Source: CAZIZT01 sp964544085 (GTDB taxonomy: Bacteria; Campylobacterota_A; Desulfurellia; Desulfurellales; Hippeaceae). From it: a DNA stretch of 21,702 nt. Made by a program: the position numbers and the translations under genes. Positions 14,915 to 21,702 of the stretch are shown one piece after another. Below the pieces are notes generated by a model. The model was not told the DNA's origin. It worked only from the letters and a program-made list of their open reading frames with translations, and did not search any database. Position 1 is the first letter of the stretch. Every line of letters begins with the position of its first letter. The stretch spans positions 1-21,702 of the forward strand of contig CAZIZT010000037.1 in assembly GCA_964544085.1 (NCBI GenBank). The letters are read 5' to 3'.

Positions 14915-16213
14915 ATGAGGGAAGCAAACGATGTTTACATAGTTGGCAGACAAAATCCGGATGTGGATACGATTGTTTCAAGCATCGGATATGCTGAACT
15001 CAAAAACAGACTCGATCCAGGGACGCGTTATATTCCTACTGTAAGCGGTAAAATCGATTTGAGCACACAGAAGCTTCTGAGTCATTTTGAGGCACCCCTC
15101 CCCAAGTATATCACGGATTTGCATTTGAGGGTTGAGGAGATTATGACCAAGAACGTCATCAAGGTTAACAGAAATGCGCCCATAACAGAAGTGTTCAAAA
15201 TTATGCTTAAAAATGATTTGAGAGTGGTGCCCGTAGTGAACGATGATGACACATACTACGGTTACTTTGGCATGATAGATATTGCAAGAAAGAGCATTTC
15301 ATCTGTTATGCCAGATATCTTCAGGAAAATCAAAACCAGCATACCCATGATAGCCAAGGCTGTTGATGGAAAGGTGCTGCACAACGCCTCCGGTGAGAGC
15401 ACGTTTGTTGCCAATGTGATTATGGGCGTTACCAGTCCTGAGGGCTTAATGAAAATCATCGAAAAGTTTGATCCTGAAAATATAATCATAATACTTGGCA
15501 ACAGGGAGGATCTACAGGCAAAGGCTATAGACCTTGGTTTGAGGTGTATCGTTGTGTCAAATGGTTACAGCATATCTGATGGGCTACTTCAGAGAGCCAA
15601 AGAGAAGGAGGTTTCTGTAATACTGTCCGTGTTTGATGCTTTCGCCACTGCAGGCCTTATCGAGTGGAGTATACCTGTTGAGGCAATTGCGGATCGCAGC
15701 GAAAGACTGGCAAAACCGGAAGATCTTATGGACGACGTCAAAGAGCTTGTGTATAGCTCACCCAATCGTTCCGTAATTGTTGTCAACAATGAGAAGAAGG
15801 TGCTTGGGATAGTGACAAGAACAGATATCATCAAGTACAACAGGCGCAAAATAATACTTATTGATCACTCCAGTAGCGTTAATGCTCCAAAGGGCATTTT
15901 CCACTGCGATGTGCTGGAGGTTATCGATCATCATAAATTTGGTGACCTGCAAACGGGCTACAAAACGCGTTACAGAATTGAACCGTGGGGCGCAACATCA
16001 TCCATAGTGGTGGACGAGTTTAGGCACAACTCGATAGAACCAGACGAGCGCACGGCTCTGTTGCTTGCCGGTGGTATCGTGTATTCAACAGATTTCTTAT
16101 CCAGGGAAAAGACCACACCTGAAGATATAAAAATGCTTCACTGGGTAGCCAAGATTGCTCGCAAGAGTGTCGATTCTATCAAGGAAGAGGTCCAAAAAGC
16201 CATAAATTCTTAA
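14915..16213 (+). CDS. CBS-DRTGG protein on a degenerate family II pyrophosphatase scaffold
   Basis: The 432-aa protein has the layout of regulated (CBS) family II Mn-dependent pyrophosphatases. The DHH domain start is at 1-65, CBS1 at about 72-130, DRTGG at about 133-255 (IIIILGNREDLQAKAIDLGL), CBS2 at about 256-310, and the DHH domain resumes at 312. D16 and D18 (NPDVD), D317 (IDHSS) and D338-H339-H340 (IDHHK) are kept. The His that precedes the NPDxD motif in active enzymes is R12, and the late Asp of the usual S-D-T motif aligns with S391 (YSTDF). The chain then stops at 432 without the roughly 110-residue DHHA2 domain that binds substrate; the DNA beyond is hppA, so no frameshift explains it. 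I infer loss of hydrolysis and a sensor role for adenine nucleotides. It lies 13 nt upstream of hppA. Confidence 0.85.
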   Translation: MREANDVYIVGRQNPDVDTIVSSIGYAELKNRLDPGTRYIPTVSGKIDLSTQKLLSHFEAPLPKYITDLHLRVEEIMTKNVIKVNRNAPITEVFKIMLKNDLRVVPVVNDDDTYYGYFGMIDIARKSISSVMPDIFRKIKTSIPMIAKAVDGKVLHNASGESTFVANVIMGVTSPEGLMKIIEKFDPENIIIILGNREDLQAKAIDLGLRCIVVSNGYSISDGLLQRAKEKEVSVILSVFDAFATAGLIEWSIPVEAIADRSERLAKPEDLMDDVKELVYSSPNRSVIVVNNEKKVLGIVTRTDIIKYNRRKIILIDHSSSVNAPKGIFHCDVLEVIDHHKFGDLQTGYKTRYRIEPWGATSSIVVDEFRHNSIEPDERTALLLAGGIVYSTDFLSREKTTPEDIKMLHWVAKIARKSVDSIKEEVQKAINS

Positions 16214-16226
16214 AGGAGGAGTGCTT

Positions 16227-18293
16227 ATGGGAAACCCATCTGTGATTCTCTATCTAACATTTCTGGCATCCTTTCTTTCCATAGGTTATGCAGTGCTAAC
16301 TGCCATTAGCGTTCTTAGAAAAAGCAGTGGGAATGAGAGGATGCAGGAGATAGCGAGAGCCATTCAAGAAGGGGCTTATGCCTTCTTGTCCAGAGAGTAT
16401 AGGTCCATAGCTGTTGTTGCTGTGGTTATCTTTGCTATCCTCTGGGCTTTGGGTGCAAAGAGCGAACACTTCGGACTGTTGACAGCCGTAGGCTACTTAA
16501 CGGGAGCAATCCTGTCCGGTCTTGCAGGATATATTGGCATGGTTATCGCCGTTAGAACCAATGTTAAAACGGCAGAGATGGCCAAGCACGGACTTGCAAA
16601 GGCTTTGAGCCTCGCTTTCAGGGGTGGCTCAGTAACAGGATTTCTTGTAACCGGTTTTGGGCTTCTTGCAATCTCCGGTTTCTATTTCGTTTCCGTTTAT
16701 CTGTTCCATCAGCCTGTTGAACACACCATCAAGGCTCTCATTGGTCTTGCTTTTGGTACGAGTCTCATAAGTGTTTTTGCTCGTCTGGGTGGTGGTATTT
16801 ATACCAAGGCTGCGGATGTTGGAGCAGACCTTGTGGGTAAGGTTGAAGCTGGCATACCAGAGGATGACCCAAGGAACCCGGCGGTTATAGCCGATAACGT
16901 GGGAGATAATGTGGGTGACTGTGCTGGTATGGCAGCTGACGTGTTTGAGACATTCACAGTTACAACCGTTGCAGCAATGGTGCTGGGCCATACCCTCTTC
17001 GACAAACCCGGTACGGTGGGTGTTGCTACCATGTTTCCGCTTTTGATTGGCGCAATCGCCTCCGTTTCTGCGATCCTGGGTGTATTTTTTGTAAGACTCG
17101 GTAAATCCAACAACATTATGGGTGCATTCTACAAGGGTATGATAGCCACAGCAGTGATAGCCCTTATTGTGATCTTTTTCGCAGCAAACAGTGTATTTTC
17201 CAATCCGATAAAGATCGGCTCACTAACCATAACAGGAATACGGGTTTTCCTTACAGCCATCATAGGAATGGCCATAACAGCTCTTTTAATGTTCATAACA
17301 GAGTTTTACACATCTTACGAGTATCCGCCAGTTAAGTCCATTGCAAAGGCCAGCGTTACAGGACACGCCACAAACATCATACAGGGTATAGCGGTTATGC
17401 TTAAGGCACCCGCTCTGCCTGCAATTGTTATTGCAATGGGCATCTACTTCTCCTATAAGCTCGCTGGACTCTACGGCATCGGCATTGCCGCAGCATCTAT
17501 GCTATCGTTAACGGGCATGATAATCTCGATCGATTCGTACGGACCCATAACGGATAATGCAGGTGGCATTGCCGAGATGGCAGAGCTTGATGAGACAGTA
17601 AGGAACGTAACCGATCCTCTTGATGCGGTGGGTAATACGACAAAAGCTGTTACAAAGGGATTTGCTATAGGCTCAGCGGCTCTTGCTGCTCTCGTTCTGT
17701 TTGCCGAATACACAAGGGCAATTGGAGCCGGCACTCACTCCTTCGACTTGAGTAACCCCCTTGTGCTTGTGGGTCTTCTGCTGGGTGGTCTGCTGCCGTA
17801 CTACTTCGGAGCGATGGCAATGGAAGCCGTTGGTGTAGCAGGCGGCATGATGGTTGAAGAGGTGAGAAGACAGTTCAAAACCATAAAGGGTATACTTGAA
17901 GGGAAGGCTAAACCCGATTATGCAACATGTGTGGACATAGTCACACGTGAATCGTTGAAGAAAATGGTGGCACCGGGACTTATTCCTGTTCTTGGGCCAA
18001 TCATTGTGTATATTCTATTCGGTAAGATTGCATTGGGTGCCCTCTCTATGGGCTCAATTATTACCGGTTTCTTCCTGGCTGTTGCCATGACAAGTGGTGG
18101 AGGTGCCTGGGATAACGCCAAAAAATATATAGAAGACGGTAATTTCGGTGGTAAGGGTTCTGAGGCTCATAAAGCTGCTGTAACGGGTGACACTGTCGGT
18201 GATCCGTTGAAGGATACGGCAGGTCCTGCAATCAACCCGATGATCAAGATAATCAACATCATTGCGATACTCATAGTGCTTACAAACTTCTAA
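16227..18293 (+). CDS. hppA: K+-independent H+-translocating membrane pyrophosphatase
   Basis: This pump couples pyrophosphate hydrolysis to ion transport across the inner membrane. The 688-aa protein has about 16 membrane segments and the family's cytoplasmic motifs: KAADVGADLVGKVEAGIPED (194-213), DDPRNPAVIADNVGDNVGDC (213-232) and SYGPITDNAGGIAEM (437-451). GNTTKAVTKG (469-478) carries Lys at 473, where K+-dependent enzymes have Ala; with T476 this is the known signature of the K+-independent, H+-pumping class. A C-terminal block, GGAWDNAKKYIED followed by HKAAVTGDTVGDPLKDT, is intact. AAGGAGGA (16213-16220) abuts a GTG at 16221, so the ATG at 16227 (6-nt spacing) is chosen. It follows the CBS-DRTGG gene directly, and its stop codon is adjacent to a terminator. 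Confidence 0.96.
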   Translation: MGNPSVILYLTFLASFLSIGYAVLTAISVLRKSSGNERMQEIARAIQEGAYAFLSREYRSIAVVAVVIFAILWALGAKSEHFGLLTAVGYLTGAILSGLAGYIGMVIAVRTNVKTAEMAKHGLAKALSLAFRGGSVTGFLVTGFGLLAISGFYFVSVYLFHQPVEHTIKALIGLAFGTSLISVFARLGGGIYTKAADVGADLVGKVEAGIPEDDPRNPAVIADNVGDNVGDCAGMAADVFETFTVTTVAAMVLGHTLFDKPGTVGVATMFPLLIGAIASVSAILGVFFVRLGKSNNIMGAFYKGMIATAVIALIVIFFAANSVFSNPIKIGSLTITGIRVFLTAIIGMAITALLMFITEFYTSYEYPPVKSIAKASVTGHATNIIQGIAVMLKAPALPAIVIAMGIYFSYKLAGLYGIGIAAASMLSLTGMIISIDSYGPITDNAGGIAEMAELDETVRNVTDPLDAVGNTTKAVTKGFAIGSAALAALVLFAEYTRAIGAGTHSFDLSNPLVLVGLLLGGLLPYYFGAMAMEAVGVAGGMMVEEVRRQFKTIKGILEGKAKPDYATCVDIVTRESLKKMVAPGLIPVLGPIIVYILFGKIALGALSMGSIITGFFLAVAMTSGGGAWDNAKKYIEDGNFGGKGSEAHKAAVTGDTVGDPLKDTAGPAINPMIKIINIIAILIVLTNF

Positions 18294-18324
18294 GGGCTCA
18301 ATCATTGAGCCCTTTTCTTTTTTT
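18292..18324 (+). terminator. intrinsic terminator after hppA
   Basis: AAGGGCTCA (18292-18300) and TGAGCCCTT (18306-18314) form a perfect 9-bp stem with loop ATCAT, followed by a T-rich run to 18324. The stem overlaps the hppA stop codon. purC starts only 12 nt beyond, so this may also act as an attenuator for the purine genes. Confidence 0.88.
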
Positions 18325-18336
18325 AAGGGGGGAGTA

Positions 18337-19050
18337 ATGGTTAAGGAGAAAGGGCTACTCTATGAAGGTAAAGCCAAAAAGATGTTTGAAACGAACGACC
18401 CTGATCTATTGATTGAGTATTTCAAGGATGATGCAACGGCTTTCAACGGAAAAAAGCATGCGATCATTGACCAGAAAGGCGCATTAAATAAAGCCATAAC
18501 GGTAAAGGTATTTAAATGGCTTGAGGAGTGTGGCGTTCCCACTCACTTTGTAGATGAGGTATCCGGAAGAGAGATACTGGTTAAGAGATTGAAAATGATA
18601 CCGGTGGAGGTTGTCGTAAGAAACGTTGTTGCTGGATCACTGGCTAAGAGGCTTGGTTTGAAAAAAGGGGAAAAACTGCCCGAACCCATACTTGAGTTCT
18701 ACTACAAAAGCGACGAACTGGACGATCCTATGATCAATGAATACCACATAAGGGTTTTTGGATGGGCAGACGAGAAGACGCTTGAAAGGATTAAAGAGCT
18801 TGCCTTTAAGGTGAATGATTGTTTAAAGGAGAGATTCGAAAAAGCCGGCATCCTTCTTGTGGACTTTAAGCTTGAATTTGGATTTGATAAAGATGGGAAT
18901 CTGGTGCTCGGCGATGAATTTACACCGGATGGTTCAAGGTTGTGGGATATGGAAACAGGCGAGGTGCTTGACAAAGATAGGTTCAGGTTCGATCTTGGTG
19001 ACCTGATTGAGGGATACGAAAAGATCATGATGAAGATAAGCAGGATATGA
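18337..19050 (+). CDS. purC: SAICAR synthetase PurC
   Basis: PurC joins CAIR and aspartate with ATP to give SAICAR, the eighth step of IMP synthesis. At 237 aa it is the bacterial single-domain form. Visible motifs are LLYEGKAKKMFET (7-19), DDATAFNGKK (31-40), PVEVVVRNVVAGSLAKRLGL (starting about residue 90) and LVLGDEFTPDGSRLWD, with DKDRFRFDLGD near the end. GGGGGGAG (18327-18334) precedes the ATG. It is the first gene of purC-purS-purQ and overlaps purS as ATGA. No promoter fits in the 12 nt between the hppA terminator and the start, so transcription must begin inside hppA or read through. Confidence 0.96.
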   Translation: MVKEKGLLYEGKAKKMFETNDPDLLIEYFKDDATAFNGKKHAIIDQKGALNKAITVKVFKWLEECGVPTHFVDEVSGREILVKRLKMIPVEVVVRNVVAGSLAKRLGLKKGEKLPEPILEFYYKSDELDDPMINEYHIRVFGWADEKTLERIKELAFKVNDCLKERFEKAGILLVDFKLEFGFDKDGNLVLGDEFTPDGSRLWDMETGEVLDKDRFRFDLGDLIEGYEKIMMKISRI

Positions 19051-19274
19051 AGAAGTATACCGTAATTGTTATGCCGAGAAAGGACATACTGGATCCAGAA
19101 GGAAAAGCTATCAGGCGCGTTGCCAGGGATTATCTGGGTTTTGATGTTGGCGAAATACGGGTTGGAAAGTACTTTGAAATAGAATCCAATGCTTCAAGGG
19201 ATGTGATCGAAAAGCTTGCCAGGAATATTCTATCAAACGAGGTAGTCGAGGATTATAGGGTGATAGAGTCTTGA
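19047..19274 (+). CDS. purS: FGAM synthase subunit PurS
   Basis: PurS is the small subunit that joins PurQ and PurL to form formylglycinamidine synthase in organisms with a split enzyme. The 75-aa product has the typical N-terminus YTVIVMPRKDILDPEGKAI, then DVGEIRVGKYFEIE (about 38-51) and a C-terminal NEVVEDYRV. The ATG overlaps the purC stop (ATGA), and its stop overlaps the TTG of purQ (TTGA), so the three genes are translationally coupled. purL is not in this window. Confidence 0.95.
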   Translation: MKKYTVIVMPRKDILDPEGKAIRRVARDYLGFDVGEIRVGKYFEIESNASRDVIEKLARNILSNEVVEDYRVIES

Positions 19275-19939
19275 GGGTTGCAATTATCCGTTTTCCCGGT
19301 ACCAACTGCGACTATGATTGCGCTTTTGCGTGCCGCAGCTGCAACGTTGAGTATGGGTTTGTATGGCACAAGGAGACCACCCTTGATGGCTACGACTGCG
19401 CTATCCTGCCGGGTGGATTTTCCTACGGTGATTACTTAAGAAGCGGCGCGCTTGCCTCCTTTTCCCCGATAATGCAAGCAGTGAGGGAGTTTGCAAAAAG
19501 GGGTGGCTATGTTGTCGGTATATGCAATGGATTTCAGATGTTGACAGAGTTGGGCTTGTTGCCTGGTGTTTTGTTGAAAAACAGAAATCTGCGGTTTATA
19601 CACAAAAGGGTGTGGTTGAAGTTCGAGTCAAGCGTCTGCCGCTTTAGCGAAAATATGGCAGGTAGGCTTGTCAGACTCCCTATAGCGCACGCTCAGGGAT
19701 GTTACTATTGTACACAGGATGAGTTAAAGCGACTCGAAGACGATGGGTGCGTGGTTTTAAGATATGCCTCCCCGCAGGGAGAAGTGACAGATGAACACAA
19801 TCCTAACGGTTCAGTTTCGAATATTGCAGGCATTTGCAACCGCGAGGGCAATATATTTGGTTTGATGCCTCATCCTGAGCGCTCAGTGGGGGATCTTGGG
19901 AACGATGGGACCTGGCTTTTTTCGGTTCTCGCATCATGA
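19271..19939 (+). CDS. purQ: FGAM synthase glutaminase subunit PurQ
   Basis: PurQ is the glutamine amidotransferase subunit that supplies ammonia to PurL. The 222-aa protein has the class I triad: C85 in GICNGFQML, and H201 and E203 in MPHPERS. Other family blocks are IRFPGTNCDYD (6-16), LPGGFSYGDYLRSGALA (46-62), PIAHAQGCY (137-145) and EHNPNGS (175-181). It starts at TTG within the purS stop codon. The stop is 4 nt from the stop of the convergent PagL-like gene. Confidence 0.96.
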   Translation: MRVAIIRFPGTNCDYDCAFACRSCNVEYGFVWHKETTLDGYDCAILPGGFSYGDYLRSGALASFSPIMQAVREFAKRGGYVVGICNGFQMLTELGLLPGVLLKNRNLRFIHKRVWLKFESSVCRFSENMAGRLVRLPIAHAQGCYYCTQDELKRLEDDGCVVLRYASPQGEVTDEHNPNGSVSNIAGICNREGNIFGLMPHPERSVGDLGNDGTWLFSVLAS

Positions 19940-19943
19940 TGTT

Positions 19944-20555
19944 CTATCTGTTTAGAAACACACTATAGCCTGCAACAAATAGGTAGCTGTTGATACCCTC
20001 GTTGGGCATGTTTAGATCAGCATTTGATATGTGTCTGAATCGAAACCCTATGTTCACAGCGCTACATTTGCCAACATGGATGTAAACGCCACTGCCTATA
20101 TTGTCATTGAAATTGAAGCCACCGGACTGATATTTCGAGTCAAAAGAGATGTAGTGCAAACCGCTTCCAAGCAAAAAATAGCCGTCAAGTCCGTTCGTTA
20201 TAGTGAGCCTGTACTCTAAGCCCACACCTATACCAAACTCATAGTTACCGGCAGGCTTCACCACCCGGTTGTACTGTGGCTCAAGATACAGGGTGAGCCT
20301 GCCGTTTGATACGGGAAAGATGGAAGGTAGAAGCCTATGCGCATCAAAGCCAAGGTGGATGATGGTCAAAAAGGGCCTATACGACCTGTGGCTTTCTCCC
20401 ACGAATCCATTGCCGTATGCTAAAAGCAGACTTTCTTCGCTTAGGTAGGTTTTCAAGGAGTCAGCATATACATTCTTTGTAGCAAAGGGTTTAAAAATAT
20501 TTAAACTTGATACCAATATCAATATGCAGACAGAGACAACTAACCTCCTTGTCAA
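19944..20555 (-). CDS. PagL-like lipid A 3-O-deacylase
   Basis: This is a predicted outer-membrane beta-barrel of 203 aa. A signal peptide is visible: MTRR, hydrophobic VVSVCILILVSSLNIF, with a likely cleavage near VYADS (29-33). Alternating strands follow (LTLYLEPQYN, YEFGIGVGLEYRLTI, LDGYFLLGSGLHYISF). RFRHISNADLNMPNEGIN matches the PagL active-site region, with H175, S177 and E186 in place of the Pseudomonas His-Ser-Glu triad. PagL removes the 3-O acyl chain of lipid A. The TTG start at 20555 follows GAGGGGGG by 7 nt. An AAGGAGG inside the first codons has no suitable start after it. The protein ends VFLNR, not with a terminal Phe. Confidence 0.78.
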   Translation of the reverse strand: MTRRLVVSVCILILVSSLNIFKPFATKNVYADSLKTYLSEESLLLAYGNGFVGESHRSYRPFLTIIHLGFDAHRLLPSIFPVSNGRLTLYLEPQYNRVVKPAGNYEFGIGVGLEYRLTITNGLDGYFLLGSGLHYISFDSKYQSGGFNFNDNIGSGVYIHVGKCSAVNIGFRFRHISNADLNMPNEGINSYLFVAGYSVFLNR

Positions 20556-20585
20556 GACTTAACCCCCCTCAATCTGATTGTTAAA

Positions 20586-20614
20586 TTTATATCATGGAGC
20601 TTCTAAAAAATCAA
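20586..20614 (-). promoter_or_regulatory. promoter for the PagL-like gene
   Basis: On the minus strand, TTGATT (20614-20609) and TATAAA (20591-20586) are 17 nt apart, about 30 nt before the TTG start. Confidence 0.6.
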
Positions 20615-20645
20615 GCGCTATAAGAGGAGAATGTGCAAGGAGACA

Positions 20646-20674
20646 GGCGGAACTACTATTCGGTAGTTTCCGCC
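20646..20674 (-). terminator. hairpin after the chemotaxis gene, probable terminator
   Basis: GGCGGAACTAC (20646-20656) and GTAGTTTCCGCC (20663-20674) pair over 11 bp with one bulged base and a 6-nt loop. The hairpin lies 15 nt beyond the MCP stop and upstream of the PagL-like promoter. No T-run follows on either strand, so it is not a textbook intrinsic terminator. Confidence 0.5.
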
Positions 20675-20688
20675 CGATCGGCATTTAA

Positions 20689-21702
20689 TTAGGTCTTGAA
20701 TGTCTCCAGCATTTCGTTAAGCTTGAGGGCTATATCGTTTATCTTCTGGCTTAGGGACTCTATCTCTCTTATGCTTGCAATATTGTCTTGTGAGGCTTCT
20801 TTGATTTTCTTGATCTCTTCTATCATGATTTCAATTTTTTCGGAAATCTCTGTAAAGCTTTCAAAGAAGGATTGGCTTGCACTATCCACTTTGTCCATGA
20901 AGCTGGTAGTTTCGGCGATGTTTTTGTCCGTCTCGTTCATAGTCTCGGTTAAGAGTTTTATCTCGCGGGAGTTCTTGTCCATCTCGTCGCTTGTTTTGGC
21001 TATCTCTTGAATAATAAGACCGATGGTTGCATTGATCTGGCCAAGGCTCTTCTGTGTCTGATCGGCAAGTTTCCTTACTTCATCAGCAACAACGGCAAAG
21101 CCCCTTCCCTGCTCACCAGCCCGGGCAGCCTCTATGGCTGCGTTCAGGGCAAGCAGATTGGTCTGGTCCGCAATTTCCGAAATCACGGAGAGTACCTGCT
21201 TGGCCGATTCGGTGTTTTTGGTTAACTCTCTTAGTCTTTCCGCCATTCGGATGCCGGATTCTGTTTGGGCTTCAACCTGCGTAGAGAGTGTTGATACCTC
21301 TTCCTTTATGCCACTGATTTTCTCTTTTGCCTGTCTTATGTCCTCTCTTGTTTCGCTTGCAAGCTCCAAACCAAACCTGAGTCTTTCACCCAGCTCTTCT
21401 CCGGCGTCTACCGCTCTATCAACAAGCTCTATCTCCTGCTGGGATCTTTCAAAAACATTTGCTGACTCGTTGAGCAGTTTCTGTGCAATCTCAAGGTTCT
21501 CGCGACTTGAGCCTTTTGCCTTCGCAATAATCTTCTGCATCTTTTCTATGAAAGCATCAATCCATCTGCCAGCTTCTGCTACCTCATCCTGTTTGACGAA
21601 GTGGAGTCTCTTTGTTAGATCACCTTCGCCACTTGCAATATCTTTTGCCCTTTCGGTCATTACCTCAAGCGGTTTGGAGATGTTTCTCTTGAAGAAGAGC
21701 AT
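20689..21702 (-). CDS. methyl-accepting chemotaxis protein, C-terminal part
   Basis: The window edge cuts this gene; 337 C-terminal residues are present and in frame to the last base. The visible part begins at the end of a membrane segment with a HAMP domain (about 6-60: ISKPLEVMTERAKDIASGEG, DEVAEAGRWIDAF). A long coiled-coil signalling domain follows. The invariant hairpin tip is present: ISEIADQTNLLALNAAIE (174-191), AARAGEQGRGFAVVADEVRK (192-211) and LADQTQKS. Methylation-type Glu/Gln sites are expected on the flanking helices. There is no C-terminal CheR-tethering pentapeptide; the protein ends ETFKT. The sensor domain lies outside the window, so the ligand is unknown. Confidence 0.93.
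   Translation of the reverse strand: MLFFKRNISKPLEVMTERAKDIASGEGDLTKRLHFVKQDEVAEAGRWIDAFIEKMQKIIAKAKGSSRENLEIAQKLLNESANVFERSQQEIELVDRAVDAGEELGERLRFGLELASETREDIRQAKEKISGIKEEVSTLSTQVEAQTESGIRMAERLRELTKNTESAKQVLSVISEIADQTNLLALNAAIEAARAGEQGRGFAVVADEVRKLADQTQKSLGQINATIGLIIQEIAKTSDEMDKNSREIKLLTETMNETDKNIAETTSFMDKVDSASQSFFESFTEISEKIEIMIEEIKKIKEASQDNIASIREIESLSQKINDIALKLNEMLETFKT

Noticed and set aside
14915..16213. Frameshift or assembly error explaining the missing DHHA2 domain
   Set aside because: The sequence after the stop leads at once into the hppA Shine-Dalgarno and coding region, leaving no DHHA2 remnant in any frame.
16629..17116. Antisense frames across hppA
   Set aside because: hppA motifs are continuous through the region; the antisense frames are by-products of its codon use.
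1..21702. CRISPR arrays, insertion sequences, integrase sites or long direct repeats
   Set aside because: No regularly spaced repeats, transposase-like proteins or terminal repeats were seen in a read of both strands; base use is uniform across the window.

Overview
The window reads as a compact bacterial chromosome segment with about 19 protein genes, one tRNA and very short intergenic gaps. Codons are AT-leaning and Shine-Dalgarno sites are strong and purine-rich. Several starts are TTG or GTG, and many same-strand neighbours overlap by 1-11 nt. Gene content suggests a Gram-negative, anaerobic, possibly thermophilic Hippea/Desulfurella-like lineage: a CstA peptide/pyruvate transporter beside an ArsA/Get3-like ATPase, alanine dehydrogenase, a K+-independent membrane H+-pyrophosphatase, a DUF505-type protein, and a PagL-like outer-membrane enzyme. 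The genus is inferred from gene content and is only moderately secure. I see no mobile element, CRISPR array or rRNA.

Layout. (1) 1-1238, minus: a three-gene transcript from a good promoter, encoding a PemK/MazF-like protein, a divergent sigma-70-like protein and the first 18 codons of a third gene that leaves the window. (2) 1313-2509, plus: an EAL-HDOD signalling protein. (3) 2512-6029, minus: a tight four-gene operon of cstA, an 89-aa small protein, an ArsA/Get3-like ATPase and a membrane-anchored unknown, every junction overlapping. (4) 6245-8858, plus: a cysteine-containing V4R-like protein, ald and miaA. (5) 8833-9678, minus: htpX, overlapping the 3' end of miaA tail to tail. (6) 9935-12666, plus: a two-gene operon of unknown function ending in a 666-aa DUF505-like protein that looks like a chain of winged-helix units. 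(7) 12696-14755, minus: tRNA-Thr(CGU), then a degenerate-GGDEF/intact-EAL phosphodiesterase. (8) 14915-18293, plus: a CBS-DRTGG protein built on a crippled family II pyrophosphatase, 13 nt upstream of hppA, closed by a strong terminator. (9) 18337-19939, plus: purC-purS-purQ with overlapping starts. (10) 19944-21702, minus: a PagL-like lipid A deacylase and the C-terminal part of a methyl-accepting chemotaxis protein.

How they fit together. Three signalling proteins (EAL-HDOD, GGDEF-EAL, MCP) point to a motile, c-di-GMP-using cell. CstA and Ald fit uptake and interconversion of peptides, pyruvate and alanine. HppA recovers energy from the pyrophosphate released in biosynthesis. The most unusual element is the protein encoded directly upstream of hppA. 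It keeps the nucleotide-sensing CBS and DRTGG domains of regulated soluble pyrophosphatases, but it has lost two predicted metal ligands and the whole DHHA2 substrate-binding domain, so it may be a sensor or partner for the membrane pump. The operon of CstA with an ArsA/Get3-like ATPase and the sigma-like/MazF-like pair are the next most interesting units.
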